From Eublepharis macularius (lineage: Eukaryota > Chordata > Lepidosauria > Squamata > Eublepharidae): a stretch of 64,000 bases of DNA. Position numbers and translations under genes: made by a program. Under the pieces are notes generated by a model. It had not been told where the DNA came from. It did not search any database and was given only the letters and a program-made list of their open reading frames with translations. Where the stretch lies: contig NC_072791.1 of assembly GCF_028583425.1 (NCBI RefSeq), forward strand, positions 30,945,368-31,009,367, read 5' to 3'. Of the stretch, positions 10,248-23,500 are shown piece after piece (position 1 is the first letter of the stretch; every line of letters begins with the position of its first letter).

Positions 10248-13200
10248 CTGGTCATAGAAAGAGAAAGATTTCTTAATATTGCCAAGACTGACTATGTTAT
10301 AATTATTTTCTAAAATGAGTGGCACTGGAGGCTAAGAACCCAGTAATTGCCTTACAAGGTCACAACAGAAATTACATCTGACCTACAGTCTATCTTTACC
10401 AGCAGCCAAGCAGCCAATGGAAATCTAACAAAAAAGGTGTGGTTGAGATCTTTTGTTTGTATTCTGCCATCTAACAACAGAAGGAACCGATGGTTGTGGA
10501 TCTTTTCTCATGTTCAGCAGTCCCATCTGACTCCAGGAAACTTTTCTAGACACCCAGGATCTACATAGACTAGTAGCCACATGGTTCAGGGGGGCGGCAC
10601 TGTGGAAGAGGAAGGGAATGAAACCATCCTTCCTGCCCGATCTCTTCCATCAGTGGAACTGCACTAACAAAAGGAAGAGAGACTGATTTGTCCCCTTTGG
10701 CCTCCTCAGCACAGACCCCCCTAACCTGCATGGCTATCAGTCCAGAATCAACTTCCCCAGAGTGGAAAACTGCTGCTGTGGGGAGGGGAATACTCAAAGC
10801 TTGCATCCAGTTCCCTTTGATAGGGGCCAGCACATCAGTATTAGATACAGGGATCTCCTGATCTAAGCTGTATTTTTTTCAGTTGCTTATATTCTGCCTC
10901 TGTACATGATTCTGTACATGATTCTTACTTCTTCCATTTTATCTTCACAACAACACTGTGACGTAACGTCTCTCTACACAAGACATCTTACATGGGGATG
11001 CTCAAGTGAAAGATCCTACACTTGTCTCCCATTGTGGATACACGTGCACTGCTAGGGACACAGAGTACACTTGAACATAAGACCACACAGAAAATGAGTC
11101 ATTTGAGCGTCCCCGTGTAAGATGCCTTGTGTAGAGAGACTTGTAGGCTTGGCTGAGATATGGCCCAAGGTCACTAAGTGCACTTCATGGTTGAGTAAGC
11201 CCAGATGCTCCAAGGCATTGTCCAACACTCTGAACACAATACACACTGGTTCTCACTTCAGTGGGAGACCTCCTTTCCCCCCCGGCCTCCTGCTGCTGCC
11301 TGATGCAGTAGCAGGAGAAAAATGGTAGACTATAATTAAGTATAGTTATAACTCACCATTTTTATAATTAATTAATAATTATAATTATAATTAAGTATAA
11401 TTATAACTCACCATTTTACTTATAATTAATTATAATTAAAAGGAAAATTGGCAAGTTAAATAGTTAAATTAGTAAGCTAGTATGCTGAACATAAGGTTGA
11501 ATATAATGTTGAATATAAAATGTTGAATGTAAAGGATTTTAAGTATGTATGAGGATGGAGAGGAGAAATGTAGTTCCACTATTCTGGTTTATTTTGTTTT
11601 TAATCTCTTATGTATTGTTTACTGTTTATTGTTTATATATATATATATATATATAAAACCAAAATCAGAATAGTGGAACTATAGTGGAAAGAAAAATGAT
11701 GCCATGTTACTTCCAGTGTGAACCTGGAAGTAATGTCCGCACACTGGCACGTAGCTGTAAGATAAAACCACAGAGTTCCACAGAGTGGAATGTAAGGGCA
11801 TCACATCAACACACTGACATCAATTCTGGGTTTGCAGCGGAAGTGAACTTGAATGTCCCTGCCCTCCAAAGCACTCATCAGTTGCTACCACGTGGCTGTC
11901 AAGCCTAGATTCTCATAATAGTCAAGGATAAGAAGTTGTAATTCATCTTGGGCAATTCTGATTTCAAGAAAATCCCAGCAACAATATTTTTATTTACTTG
12001 GATCATGTCCAGCTTCGAAAGCAATGGCATTTCCTTCAAAGGGCCGTAGTGCCACATGCAGCACTGCTCTGCTAGGTCAGAGATTGCCAGCAACATCTTG
12101 CCTAGTTCTTCTCTCTGAAAAGATAAATAGAAGTGAACAGACAGGCAACTCCTACAACCATATATTTTGAGTGTAATCAAAACAGGCTGAGATCTCAGAG
12201 GCTGAGATCAGGAAACACATTCAAAGAGTAATACAGCATTTTTACCTTCATTTTCACCTTTCTTCCATCTTTGCAATTAGCATATTTATTATTTTATTTA
12301 CAAGATTTGTACACCCACTCGCTGTCCAATTAGGGCCACCACCACAGAATTTAACAACACAACTGATTCAGCAACAAGCAGTAATATAGCTGACTAAAAT
12401 CCTCAACAATATTGCTGCTCAGAAGGTTTATTTCCTCTTATCTTCTTAGAACCGGAGGTGAAACTGACAGAACCTTTGGGAGGCAAAGAGGAAATAAACA
12501 AACCCTCTGAGCAGTGATCTCCCTGGCTCTGTAGAGAGGGAAAATTGACAGAGCCTTTTGATCTCTTTTAAAACTCAGCTTCCCAGCTAACATTGCAATT
12601 CCATTCACGTGCTCCTCCTCGTGTAATTCATCTCTTGTAGCTTGGCTCTTAGCCCTTAGGAGGAAAAGGTACATTTGGACTGAATGTAATGATGGCAATT
12701 CCAAATCAGCCCCATTATCTTCCCCAAAGGTTCTGCCAACCTCTTTTACAAATTAGTGCTGATTATGCTATTTAGTTCAATCTTCTGTACACCTTTACTA
12801 CTTCTTTTATCTCAACTATGCTTTCCCTCTGCATGCACATTTTCTGCAGCTGTTTACATCTATAACCTTAACTTCTACAGGCTTCAAGGATCTGCACTTG
12901 TCAAACGTAACTCTATTCACCATGAATATGTTTTGAGTGACACTAGAACATAAGACGAGCCCTACTGGATCAGACCAGTGGTTCACCTAGTCCTGCAAGA
13001 ATGTTCCATACAGTGATTACCACCATACCTCAGAGGGCCAACAAATAGCACACAGAGCCCAAGGCTTCTCCTTATATTGCCTCACAGCATGGGAATTTGG
13101 AGATCTACTGCCACTGAATGTGGACATTCCCTTGAGTCATCTCAGCTAGCATTGATGGCCCCATATTCCATGAATCTGTTTAATCTCCTTGTAAAAAAAA

Positions 13201-16200
13201 CTCATCTCGTGACCAGAGGGGAGACCCACCATGTGCCTCCTGGACCCGTGTCTGTTGTGGCTGGTAAAGGCCAGTGCTGATGGAGTACGGAGTCACTTGG
13301 AGGCCATTGTCAACTTGTCCCTGAGCTTTGGAGTTTTCCCTGGGGTGCTAAAGGAAGCCGTGGTAAGGCCTCTCTTAAAGAAGCCATCTTTGGACCCCAG
13401 CAACCCAGTCAGTTACCACCCAGTTTCAAACCTCCTGTTCCTGGGTAAGGTGATTGAGTGGGTGGTGGCGGAACAGCTGCAGGGGTTCCTGAATGTAATC
13501 TCAGCTCTAGATTCCTTCCAGTCCAGCTTCCACCCAGGGCATGGGACGGAGACATTGCTGGTCGCCCTCACCGATGATCTCCGCAGACACCTGGATCGAG
13601 GTGGATCGGCGCTGCTGATATTATTGGATTTGTCAGCAGCATTCAATACAGTCGATTATGAACTTCTGACCCACCGCCTTGCTGATGTGGGGATACAAGG
13701 GGTTGCCTTCCAGTGGCTGGTTTCCTTTCTCCATGGTCGGGGACAAAGGGTGGTGCTTGGGAAGAGATTGTTATCCCACCAACCTAAAGCTTAAGCCTGA
13801 CCCAGAAACTGCAGCTGGTTCAAAATGCAGCAGCGCATGTTATTGCAGGAGCGCTGACTGGAGTGCATATAACACCTATGTTACGCCAGCTGCATTGGCT
13901 GCCAGTGGAGTACCAGATCAGGTTCAAGGTTTTGGTATTAACCTATAAAGCCCTATGTGGACTGGGACCAGTGTATCTGCGAGACCGCCTCTCCCCATAC
14001 TTGCCCCAGAGGATGCTCCGATCGGGAAAGAAACATCTGTTGGTGGTCCCTGGCCCCAAGGAGGCCTGCCTGACCTCAACCAGAGCCAGGGCATTCTCGG
14101 TCCTGGCTCCAGCCTGGTGGAACTTTCTGTCCACTGAAACCAGGGCCCAGCAGGATGTGTGATCGTTTTGCCGGGCCTGGAAGACAGAGATGTTCTGCCA
14201 GGCATATGGTTGAGGTCAGGCTTGGCCTCCACAGGCCGAAAAATGAAAATGGAGAAGAATAAAATCTGAATCCCTCCCTACTAGGGTTGTCCACCCCCTT
14301 ATCTTGTCGAGCTGTGTCTGCTGCTATTGATTGCTGCCATCTGAGTGTATATTTTTACGTGTGAATGTTTTAAAAAAATTATTCATGGTTTTAATTGTAT
14401 AAATTAATTTTAATGTGTTTTTAAAATGTTGTAATCTGCCCTGAGCCCTTCATGGGGAGGGCAGAATAGAAATCCAAATAAAATAAAATAAATAAAATAA
14501 ATTATATCTTCTGACAGTGAATTCCACAGGTTAATTATGCTTTGAGTGTACAAGTATTGAATTTCACCTGGTTTTTCTCATGGGTTTTTTGTAAGCTTTT
14601 TGAATACTTTATAATATTGTACTGGTGTTATTGCCCCAAATTGGATAGCCCGGGCAAGCCCAATTTCATCAGATCTTGGAAGCTAAGCAGGGTTGGCCTT
14701 GTTTAGTAATTGGATGGGAGACCTCTAGCGAAGACCAGGGTTGCAGAGACAGGCAATAGTAAGCCACCTCTGTTAGTCTCTTGCCATAAAAAAAACCCAG
14801 CAGGGTACACCATAAATCAGCTATGACTTGACAGCACTTTCCACCACCACCACTGGTTTTATTATTGAGGATTTTAAATTTTGTTAGGCTTTTCTATTAC
14901 TGCTTGTGCTGGTGCAATTCTGTTGTTAAAGTGTCTGGAGGTGGGCTGCTTATTGTTTTACTGCTCATTTTTATACTGCAAACTGCATTTGAAACCCTGG
15001 GTTGAAAGTCATGAGTTTCGTTCTGCTACAGCGGATGGGGAATTTAACCAGCTGGCTCAGGTCCCAAACTACTGGACCCCAATGGGAAGGTCACATTTTT
15101 ATTCCATCACTCCAACAGAAGTAAGATTCCTTTAACACTCCCACCACAAAATTTCTAAAGATATACTGTTTAGTCTTCCAGAAACAGAAAGTATTCATGA
15201 ACTTTTCTTCACATTTCTTCAGAAAAACAGGCTTTTTCTGGCCACCTACACCAAATTACCCTGGATGTAGGGAAAGCCTTGGAAATCTTGCTAATTAGAG
15301 TAATTCAGATCCAGGCAGGTGCCTTCCAACCTTTTCTTTGTGCCTTAGTAAGCATGGGCCTAAATAGGCTTTGGGGTGGGAGCAGAAAGCCACAACAGCA
15401 CCAGTTTCATAAAAGGAGAAATTTAAATATACATATTTGCAGTTATTTATTACAAAAAGGAAAGGCATATATTTGAGCTAAAATTGTCAAATAATTAAGG
15501 GGGAAAGGAAAATAAGAAATAAACAAAATCCCTTCTCCTTATGTCTAAAACTTTCCTCTCTTTGATATTAAAATGTAGGAAGAATAATCTGAAAATTACA
15601 AAATTTCTGATTCATGCCTACTGTAGGCATTCTCACAAATCTACTTATTTTCCAGGCAACCACATCCCAACTTCTCTCCCAGCCATTCCTGGCAATGAGA
15701 AGCCTCTTCTTCTTCTTCAAACTTTCCCACTACAAAATCAAGTTTTCATCCTTTACCTTCCAGTTATCCAGCCAATCACAGAGTTCCCTCTTTAAGCTGC
15801 TTCAGACCCTCTCATTTTGCTAGATGGAAAATTGCTAAGCTTTTTCTAGGAGACTTCTATGCTTCTCTTGCTTGCGAGTCCTGAGACCACAGGAAAAAAA
15901 TCCCCCAGAGCTACAGCCTTCTTGTGAATGGTGTGGTTGATAGTGAGCATTGTGCTGCATGGTATTCATTAACCACATACCACTGGACTCAAAACAATCG
16001 TGTGACTGCTTCAGCACAAATATCTTGGCTACCGAAGTGGCAGCAGCTGAATGAGATGGTAATGTGGTAATAAATACTGAGGTGGTAGAAAAGACTTTAC
16101 CATTGCAAATGGCAGAGGAGGGATTACATCTTTAAAGTACATCTAGATTAATAATTCCCTCTAAAAGGAAAACTAGCGCAGCATGAGGACAGAATTTTTC

Positions 16201-17448
16201 TCCTTGATGTGCTAATTTTCATTTGCAGAGAATTTTGGCTAGGAATATGACCCACCCCTCCACGAGTCGCAGTATAGCCCCAATCTACCACCTTGTTCTA
16301 CTGCCTGAGTAGATCAGGCCTGAGGTATTTAACTATCATTAGAGGAAAACTTCACATATTGATCCATAAAATAGTAATTCTTAATCATTCTTGTACTAGG
16401 TAGTAAGGGTTGTCAGCCAAGTGCTAGCAACCAGCAGGAACTGGAGGGGATGGGGACATCCAAGATTAGCATCACCACAATGCTGCAATGTCATTTCTGG
16501 CACAAATCCGGAAGTGATGTCATCACATTGGTGTAATGCTCTAGAATTCTACCTAAATTGTGCTGACATCACACTGGATGGGAGTTCTGCTTTACAGGAG
16601 ACCTGACCACCTTATATGTGGTACCAACTGGGAGTTCATTGACAGTGTACCTTTCAAAGTGCTGGGTTTAAAAGACAGGATGGGAGAAAGATATAAAATT
16701 TTTAGATGCAAAATGCATATCCATCTGTTGTGTCCAGGTTTGAGCACCCCAAGCACCCCAGACTTGCCACAGACCCCTTACCTGAAGGCCAATGGAACCC
16801 CGACTGCAGGCACAGGAAGCCCCAGGGAGGGGGTTCAGCTCCAGACAGCAGCAAGGGAAGGGCAAAAGGACCCAGGGGGAGAAACCAGCCAAGTGCATTC
16901 TGCCCAACCCCGCCCCAAAGGGCAAGAGGCACACAAGCCTGCCAGAGATACCAACACTGGGGTGGAGGTACTGGAAGCCCCTGCACAAGCCCTGGGAGGA
17001 ACCAGCAGCAACAGCCACCTGGGAGAGCCGGCTGGACCCCAGGTGACCGGCACAGCACCTCATGAGCAGAGACAGAGGAGGCCACGCTGCATTGCCTGGA
17101 CGGGCCCTGCCAGCCCTGTCTTGCAGGAAAGAATAAGAGAGAAGGGAAGAGAAAAAGGAGGCACACCTGAGGAAAGCCCCAGCTGGGATACATGCAGGCC
17201 TGCCCTGCAAGAGAAGGGAGGAATGCAAGGAGAAACTGGGATGAGGGAAGAAACACCTGAGGGCATACACAGCTGGACAGTGTCAGGAGTGGGAAGGAGC
17301 CTGGGAGGAAGGGTGGGGGAAGTTAGAGGAAACCCTATAAAGGCTGGCTTAGGAGAGAGATCGGGGTGGGTTGTGTAGGAGTGGTGTTGTTGGAGGTTGG
17401 ATGGCAAGGAGGAGTATGAGCAAGCAAGGAGTGGAAGGAGTGGGAACA

Positions 17449-17530
<82 letters not shown>

Positions 17531-20500
17531 TGGTGTGAGCGGGCCTGCGAATGGACTGAGAAGGAGTAAGGGTGAGGTATACCTCCCCTCCTTCCACAAA
17601 GCGGGACCCCGCAGTATCCCTGACAACACCCCAGAGCCAGAGTCAGGCACCCCAGTGTCTGGCACAGCAGTGCCCAGGACGAATTCTGACATGTTGCAGG
17701 ATGAAAGAGCTGTTGGTTCATCTGCTACTTTCTAGGCTCCTCACAAGCCAGAATGTTTCCAAGTTAGCTGGAGGAGCCAGTCAGTGAATGGGGAGTCATA
17801 CAGACAGCAAATCTCATGGTAAAACTCTTCCTGGACTCTCCTCCTCATAGGTGAGATACTGTTACATGTCTACATTATTGCATTACAAAAATCCCCCTTC
17901 TTTGTCATGGATCTACACTAGAATTTGTGCGCTTGCTGCTGCTGAGACAGTATAGCAAAGATTTTAGAGCTCTCTCCACTATGCCACTATCTCTGCATAG
18001 CTTCTGTCTTTCTATCCCTGCTTTTTCCTTGACAAGAAAATGGTGGCAGGACCGCTGAGGTGACGTGTCTTAGATTAGCGGGCATTCATGACTGATAGTT
18101 GGAAGTTGGAACACAAATGTTTTAGGCCACACTGCTTCTCTTCTCTCCACATTAAGTGCCCTCTAGAGAGCCTCTATAACTGTCTTCCCCCAGTAAGGAT
18201 GGCAGTAGCGCCTTTCTGAAGGGCAATCCCACATTCCCAGCCGTATGCCACTGCATTTACTTGAGAGTGCAGGAAATGGCTGTCTGCATTTGCCTTTAAC
18301 TTTTGGCAAGGAAAAGAGGAAGATTGATTTCTAGAATAGTCGCCCATAAACCAGTGACACTGTTGAAATGCTAAAGTCACGTCTCTTAAGTGGAAAGCAT
18401 TCTTTGCTCCCCACTCTATTTTGATTGAAACTCTGCTGGAAGGAACCGGGGTGGGGGGAGGCGGAAATGCAAGTAGACACCTACCTGATTTCTGAAGTGG
18501 CCTTTTTTATGGCTAATGTACATCTCCAGCTGTGTATTTTTGCCTTGTAATGTACTGCATTTTGTCTGAAGCTCTGAAAGTTTGCTAATCAGCATCTAAG
18601 TAAAAATATAAAAAGGAAAAGAGGAAATCTAGGTTTTGTATGGGATCTCCATACACACATACACACTCACTCTCACACACACACACACACATATGGTGGA
18701 TGGTAGAAAGTGCCATCAAGCCATAACTGGCTTATGGCAACCCTTGCTGAGATTTTCAAGGCAAGAGACTGAGGTGATTTGCCATTGCCTGCCTCTGCAT
18801 AGCAATCCTGGAGATCTCCCATCAAATAACTAAACAAGGACGACCCTTGTTTAGCTTCCAACTCCAGACAGATCTGGAGTACTCAAATATTCCAGGTTAG
18901 ATTTTTGTACATAAATAGTCCCCTTGAAGTACAGAGATCTCTCCCACTATCTCTGTTCCCACCATACTACTACTGTCCCAAGTTACTATTTGGTAAAGTC
19001 CTCATTCTGCCACCCGCCCACCATAATAGTGGGACAAGGGAGAGGAATTGTGAGGATTTATCTGACAGCTGCTCAGCAATCAGACTGGGCTTATGTTTAC
19101 TGCCTGTAGCAGGTATTAAAGGCCAGTTATGGCCAGAGGTGTGAGCTTTTGGCATGAGCCAAAAGGCTCTTGACCCGTGGCTTGCTGCCTATGGGCCTTG
19201 CCCAGGTGAAAACAAAGGCTGCCCCTGTAATAATCCAGCAGGACAAAAGAGGAACAAATTCACGGGAAGCACAATACAGATAATCGTGCCAATTTAACAA
19301 TCATTCACAAAAATGTATTGAAAGTGCAAGTGCTATAGATAATTCATAAATATTTCATACAATCTCATTTCATACATATATATCAATGGATCAACCAGGG
19401 AACTTATGGGCCTTGCCCAAGCAGAATACAGGACCAGATCAGGATGTGGTTTTTCCTGTTTGTTTGTTCGTTTAAATTCTGGTATTTTTATATGATGCTT
19501 TGGGTTATCTATGGGGAGAAAAGCAGGATAAAATGCCTAAATAAATAAAAATACTTTATAATTACTTCATAAACATAGGTCATAAATTACCTCTTTATAC
19601 AGTAAAGGACCAGGCTGAAAAATGTCCCCTGCCCCCTGCAAGCCATAAGCTCTTTGAAGCCTTTTGGTATCATTGGTAATCTTCTGGTAATCAGTGGGCC
19701 CAGACCAGCAGGACTCATATTTGTCACAGTGTACTTTTTGCTACATGCTGTTCATGCTAAAGCTTTGTCTTTTTCAGCAATTATAATTGACCCTCTCTAA
19801 GGTTTCAACAGAAGAGAGCTCAGTGTAATGTACTATCAGGCCCGTGAGGTTGGATGCAAGTTTCATAAAGCTATTCGCTTACAACTTTCGCAGTGTCATG
19901 TTCCTCTTGCAAGGTCCCAAATTCCTGTCGGCTTCTCTCAAGATTATGTAGCAGGCTGGACAAATTCTCTGTCAAGTTCTGATTTGCGGTCATCAGAGTC
20001 TCATGTCTTTTTATGAGGGCTCTAATCAAAGACTCTTCCCCGCATTCTAGGTAGTCTGCAATAGGAAACAGGGAAGACAGTTAAACATAGAGAAGAAATA
20101 TAAGGGTATGCTGACTCAACACTGGCCAAAATTTAGGAATCAGGTCTACATTAGAGGTTGTTTTCTTATGAAGCCCTAAAAAGCAGTCATGAAGTTGAAG
20201 AGCTAGGCAAGGCTACTGAGAGAAAGGGACTAGGGGACAGAATTACAGGGTACTGGATCATTCTGGGGCCCCACAAAATCATACAATTCTTGTGATTGGT
20301 TTTCCTATAATATTTGAATTGTGCTTTGGTGATGTGGAGAGTCCCCAAAGGAAATCGGGGGGGGGGGGGTAGTAGCTTGTGGCAGCCCTGATGCTAGGAG
20401 CTGGCAGAGCAGAGGTTAACTCATGAATCTAACTCCCCTCACTTGCTTTTAGGCCTAGTAGTGAAGAAAGATAGGCACAATATGGGTTTCACCATCTCCA

Positions 20501-23500
20501 TCAGGACAACATAACCCAGAGAGCCAGTTTGGTGTAGTGGTTAAGAGTAGCAGAACTCTAATCTATTGAACCGGGTTTGATTCCCCACTTCTCCACTTGA
20601 AGCCAGCTGGGTGACTCTGGGTCAGTCAGAGCTCTTTCGGAGCTCTCTCAGCCCCACCCACCTCACCGGGTGATTGTCATGAGGATAATAATAACACACC
20701 TTGTAAACCGCTCTGAGTGGGCGTTAAGTTGTCCTGAAGGGTGGTATATAAATAGAATGTTGCTATTATTATCCCCAATAAGGGACAAAGCATGGCAGGG
20801 GGAGGGAGAAAACCAGTTGACACTCCACCTCTCCCAGTGTTGGTGACCTGACCAATATCATGTCCCTTTTACCCAGTTTTCTGGTGTGCACTCTCAGGTA
20901 CTGCTCTCTAGATGCTGGACTGTGAAGATTTGGAGAGGAAGTATTTGAAGAACAAAAGAAATGCTGCCATAAAATACAGACCATAATACCAATCGCCCTA
21001 GCAGGTTCTCATCCTAAGTTTGTTTTGGAAATGCTACAGGGAATGAGAATGACTGAGCAAACTCAGGGTGGGAGGAGGAAGGTTTATGGAAGGAGAAAAG
21101 GTGAGTCTTGGCAGATGGAATCACGTGAGATCCTATCTGTAGGGCCAGGTTTGGTGTGGGATTCCTATTCAAATTGGGGGTCCATGTGGGGAAAAGAGAC
21201 TTTACTCTTCCACCACCCCAAGGGTGTTGTTTGACTCTGGAGGGAAAAGATGGGTGCTAGTCTTTTTTCCCATCCTAGACTATTAATAGTTTGTATGTGT
21301 TTGTAGTTCTGCTTAGAATGAGAAACTGGGCAGGAGTATAATAGTTAAACTCCTCCACTGTGGCCTCTTGCGGCTATAATTTCTATTTTAAAAATGCAAT
21401 AGCAGATCTATTAGTATCTTGTCTATGTGTATGTTTTATGTGCCATCAAGTCTCTTCTGACTTATGGAGACTTTGAATTATCAACCTGCAAAATATCATA
21501 TCAATAAAAGCCTTGCTCAGGTCTTGAAAAGTGAAGGCTGTGGCTTCCTTTACTGAGACATTCCATCTCATTTAGGGTCTTCCCCTTCTACTATTGCCTT
21601 CAGCTTTTCATAGCATTCTGTGGCCAAAGTATGATAGTCTCAGTTAAGTTTTTTTAGCTTCTAGGGGGAATTATTTATTGACTTCATTTATATACCCCCT
21701 TTCTTTCCAGTGGGGACCCCAATTGGCTTGCAGCATTCTCTTCTCTTCCTTTTTATCTTTACAAGAGCAGTATGAGGTAGGTCAGGCTGAGAGTGCGTGA
21801 CTGACCCAAGGTCACTCAGTGAGCTTCCATGGCTGGGCAGGGATTCGAACCTTGGTCTCTCAGATTCTAGTCTAACCCTCTAACTACTATACAACACTAC
21901 ACTGATTGGATCTAGAACACACTTATTTGTTTGGGGAGGGAATGGTCCATGGTATCTATAAAACTCCTCCAACAGCACATTTCAAATGAATCAGTTTTCT
22001 TACCCTTATTTATCTTTGACCTACAACAGATTGACGGAGGAATAAGTTGAGACCCAGTTATTTTAAAAAGGCTTTGGGGAAGGGAAAAATGATAGATCAG
22101 ATACTTTTTATACGGCAATCCGAAGCAGAGATACAGCCTCCAAATCCTGTTGATTTCAATGGACTTAGATGGGTGCAGCTCTGATTACGGCTGTGCTGTT
22201 TGCCATGGAAGTAGAAGACACAAGAATCTCACTTTCTGCCTCTTTGGACATTTGTTTTATGCCTGTCTCATTCTTTGTTTGCTATTTCTTAACTGCATTA
22301 AAATGGTTTGAGATGGGAATATAAACTGTTTGCAGATAGGCATAGTAGAAACCTAAGCAATTACATGAACATTTGAGAATGGTTAGGAACCAAAAGGGAA
22401 ATGTGGGTCATTATTTAGCGACTGTACTCACTGGCCGGCAATGCTTCAATCAGTTTCCGCAAGAAATCTTCATACACTTTGCATTTTGCCACCTTTCTCT
22501 GTAATTTCTGTTGCCTGAAGAAATAGATCAGCAAAGTTCAGGATAACTTCGGCAACCAAAGGAGACGTCCAAAACAACAACATTCAGAAACTATAGGGTG
22601 ACATTCCAAACTCCCAGGATGCTCTGCTGCTGCCTTTAGTCAACAACTATCTTTAGTCTGCTGCTATCTTTAGTCAACAAGGGCCTGATCCTGATCAGCC
22701 ATGGGGAGCTATTTTAGCACTTTAAAATAGGGGGGGGAGGGGAAGGATACAAGATTGCCTGGTATTGTTACACTGTGGGCTAGATCACATCAATCTTTAA
22801 ATGGCTAAATTCTCCTCAGTGACAGGACATTTTGCAGGTCATTAATTCATAGGGTCACCATAAGTTGGCAGTGACTTGATGGCACATAATACACACAAAT
22901 TCTTGTCTAAAATGGTATCACTTGTAGCTGCTGTAACTACAAGTTTGGCTCTCAGACCACTGGTCTACCAAGGTCAGTACTGTCTACTCTGAGAGGCAGC
23001 AACTGTCCATGGGCCGAGGCAGAGGTCTTTTACACCACCTAGTACTTCATCCTTCGTACCTGCACGCAAAGGAAATATTCAGTAAATTCAATAAGTAAAT
23101 TCAATAATTAAATTCTACCGTGGAGCTACAGCCTCACTCCTCTATGGATATCAATTAATAAGATGTATCCTATTCAGTGAACGTATTGCCAAGGGAGTGC
23201 ACAACAGAACTGTAACCTTGTGCCAAAAGTAGCTTCTATTTTTACCTGTTGTTATCATAGCAAAATAACTTTTTCCATGTGAAAATGCTGAATAACCCTG
23301 TATAGTATATGAATAATTGCTGTAGCTCTTTTAGAAAAACAGATATATGTTATGGGAAAAGACAACAAACATTTCCCACAGGCTAACTGCAGAGAATTAA
23401 ATGCACAGAGCTCTTCCCACAGCAGGGAGATCAGTACAGGCTGAAGAATCCTATAGTTCTGGGCAGGGCTTTTTTTCTGGGAAAATAGGTGGTGGAACTC

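Larger units (their letters stand above)
16735..17640 (+). other. GC-rich block, probable LTR-element remnant
   Basis: About 60% GC in AT-rich surroundings, open in several frames on both strands (a GC-content effect). It contains a TGTCAGG...CCTGACA-bounded segment (17281-17625) with a TATAAA at 17337, and a minisatellite. No recognisable protein domain. It may be an old LTR-type element; it is not a host gene on present evidence. Confidence 0.4.
12115..18484 (-). other. Intron 7 of the host gene (6.4 kb)
   Basis: Holds an inverted repeat (12415-12514), an L2 (13206-14505) in opposite orientation to the gene, a 5S SINE and the GC-rich minisatellite block. 14855-16400 and 17640-18480 show no recognisable element. 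Confidence 0.75.

Noticed and set aside
16560-17378. 272-codon open frame on the plus strand, with long overlapping minus frames
   Set aside because: GC-rich low-complexity DNA is open in many frames. Composition is Pro/Gly/Glu-rich with no domain, and the frame starts in a dispersed repeat.
17335-17735. Frames through the (GGGTCG)n array giving Gly-Val, Arg-Pro or Asp-Pro dipeptide runs
   Set aside because: Pure translations of a hexamer repeat.
20519-20590. tRNA genes suggested by A/B boxes (also 8884, 1690, 3525)
   Set aside because: They lack a cloverleaf acceptor stem and continue into SINE bodies present in several copies.
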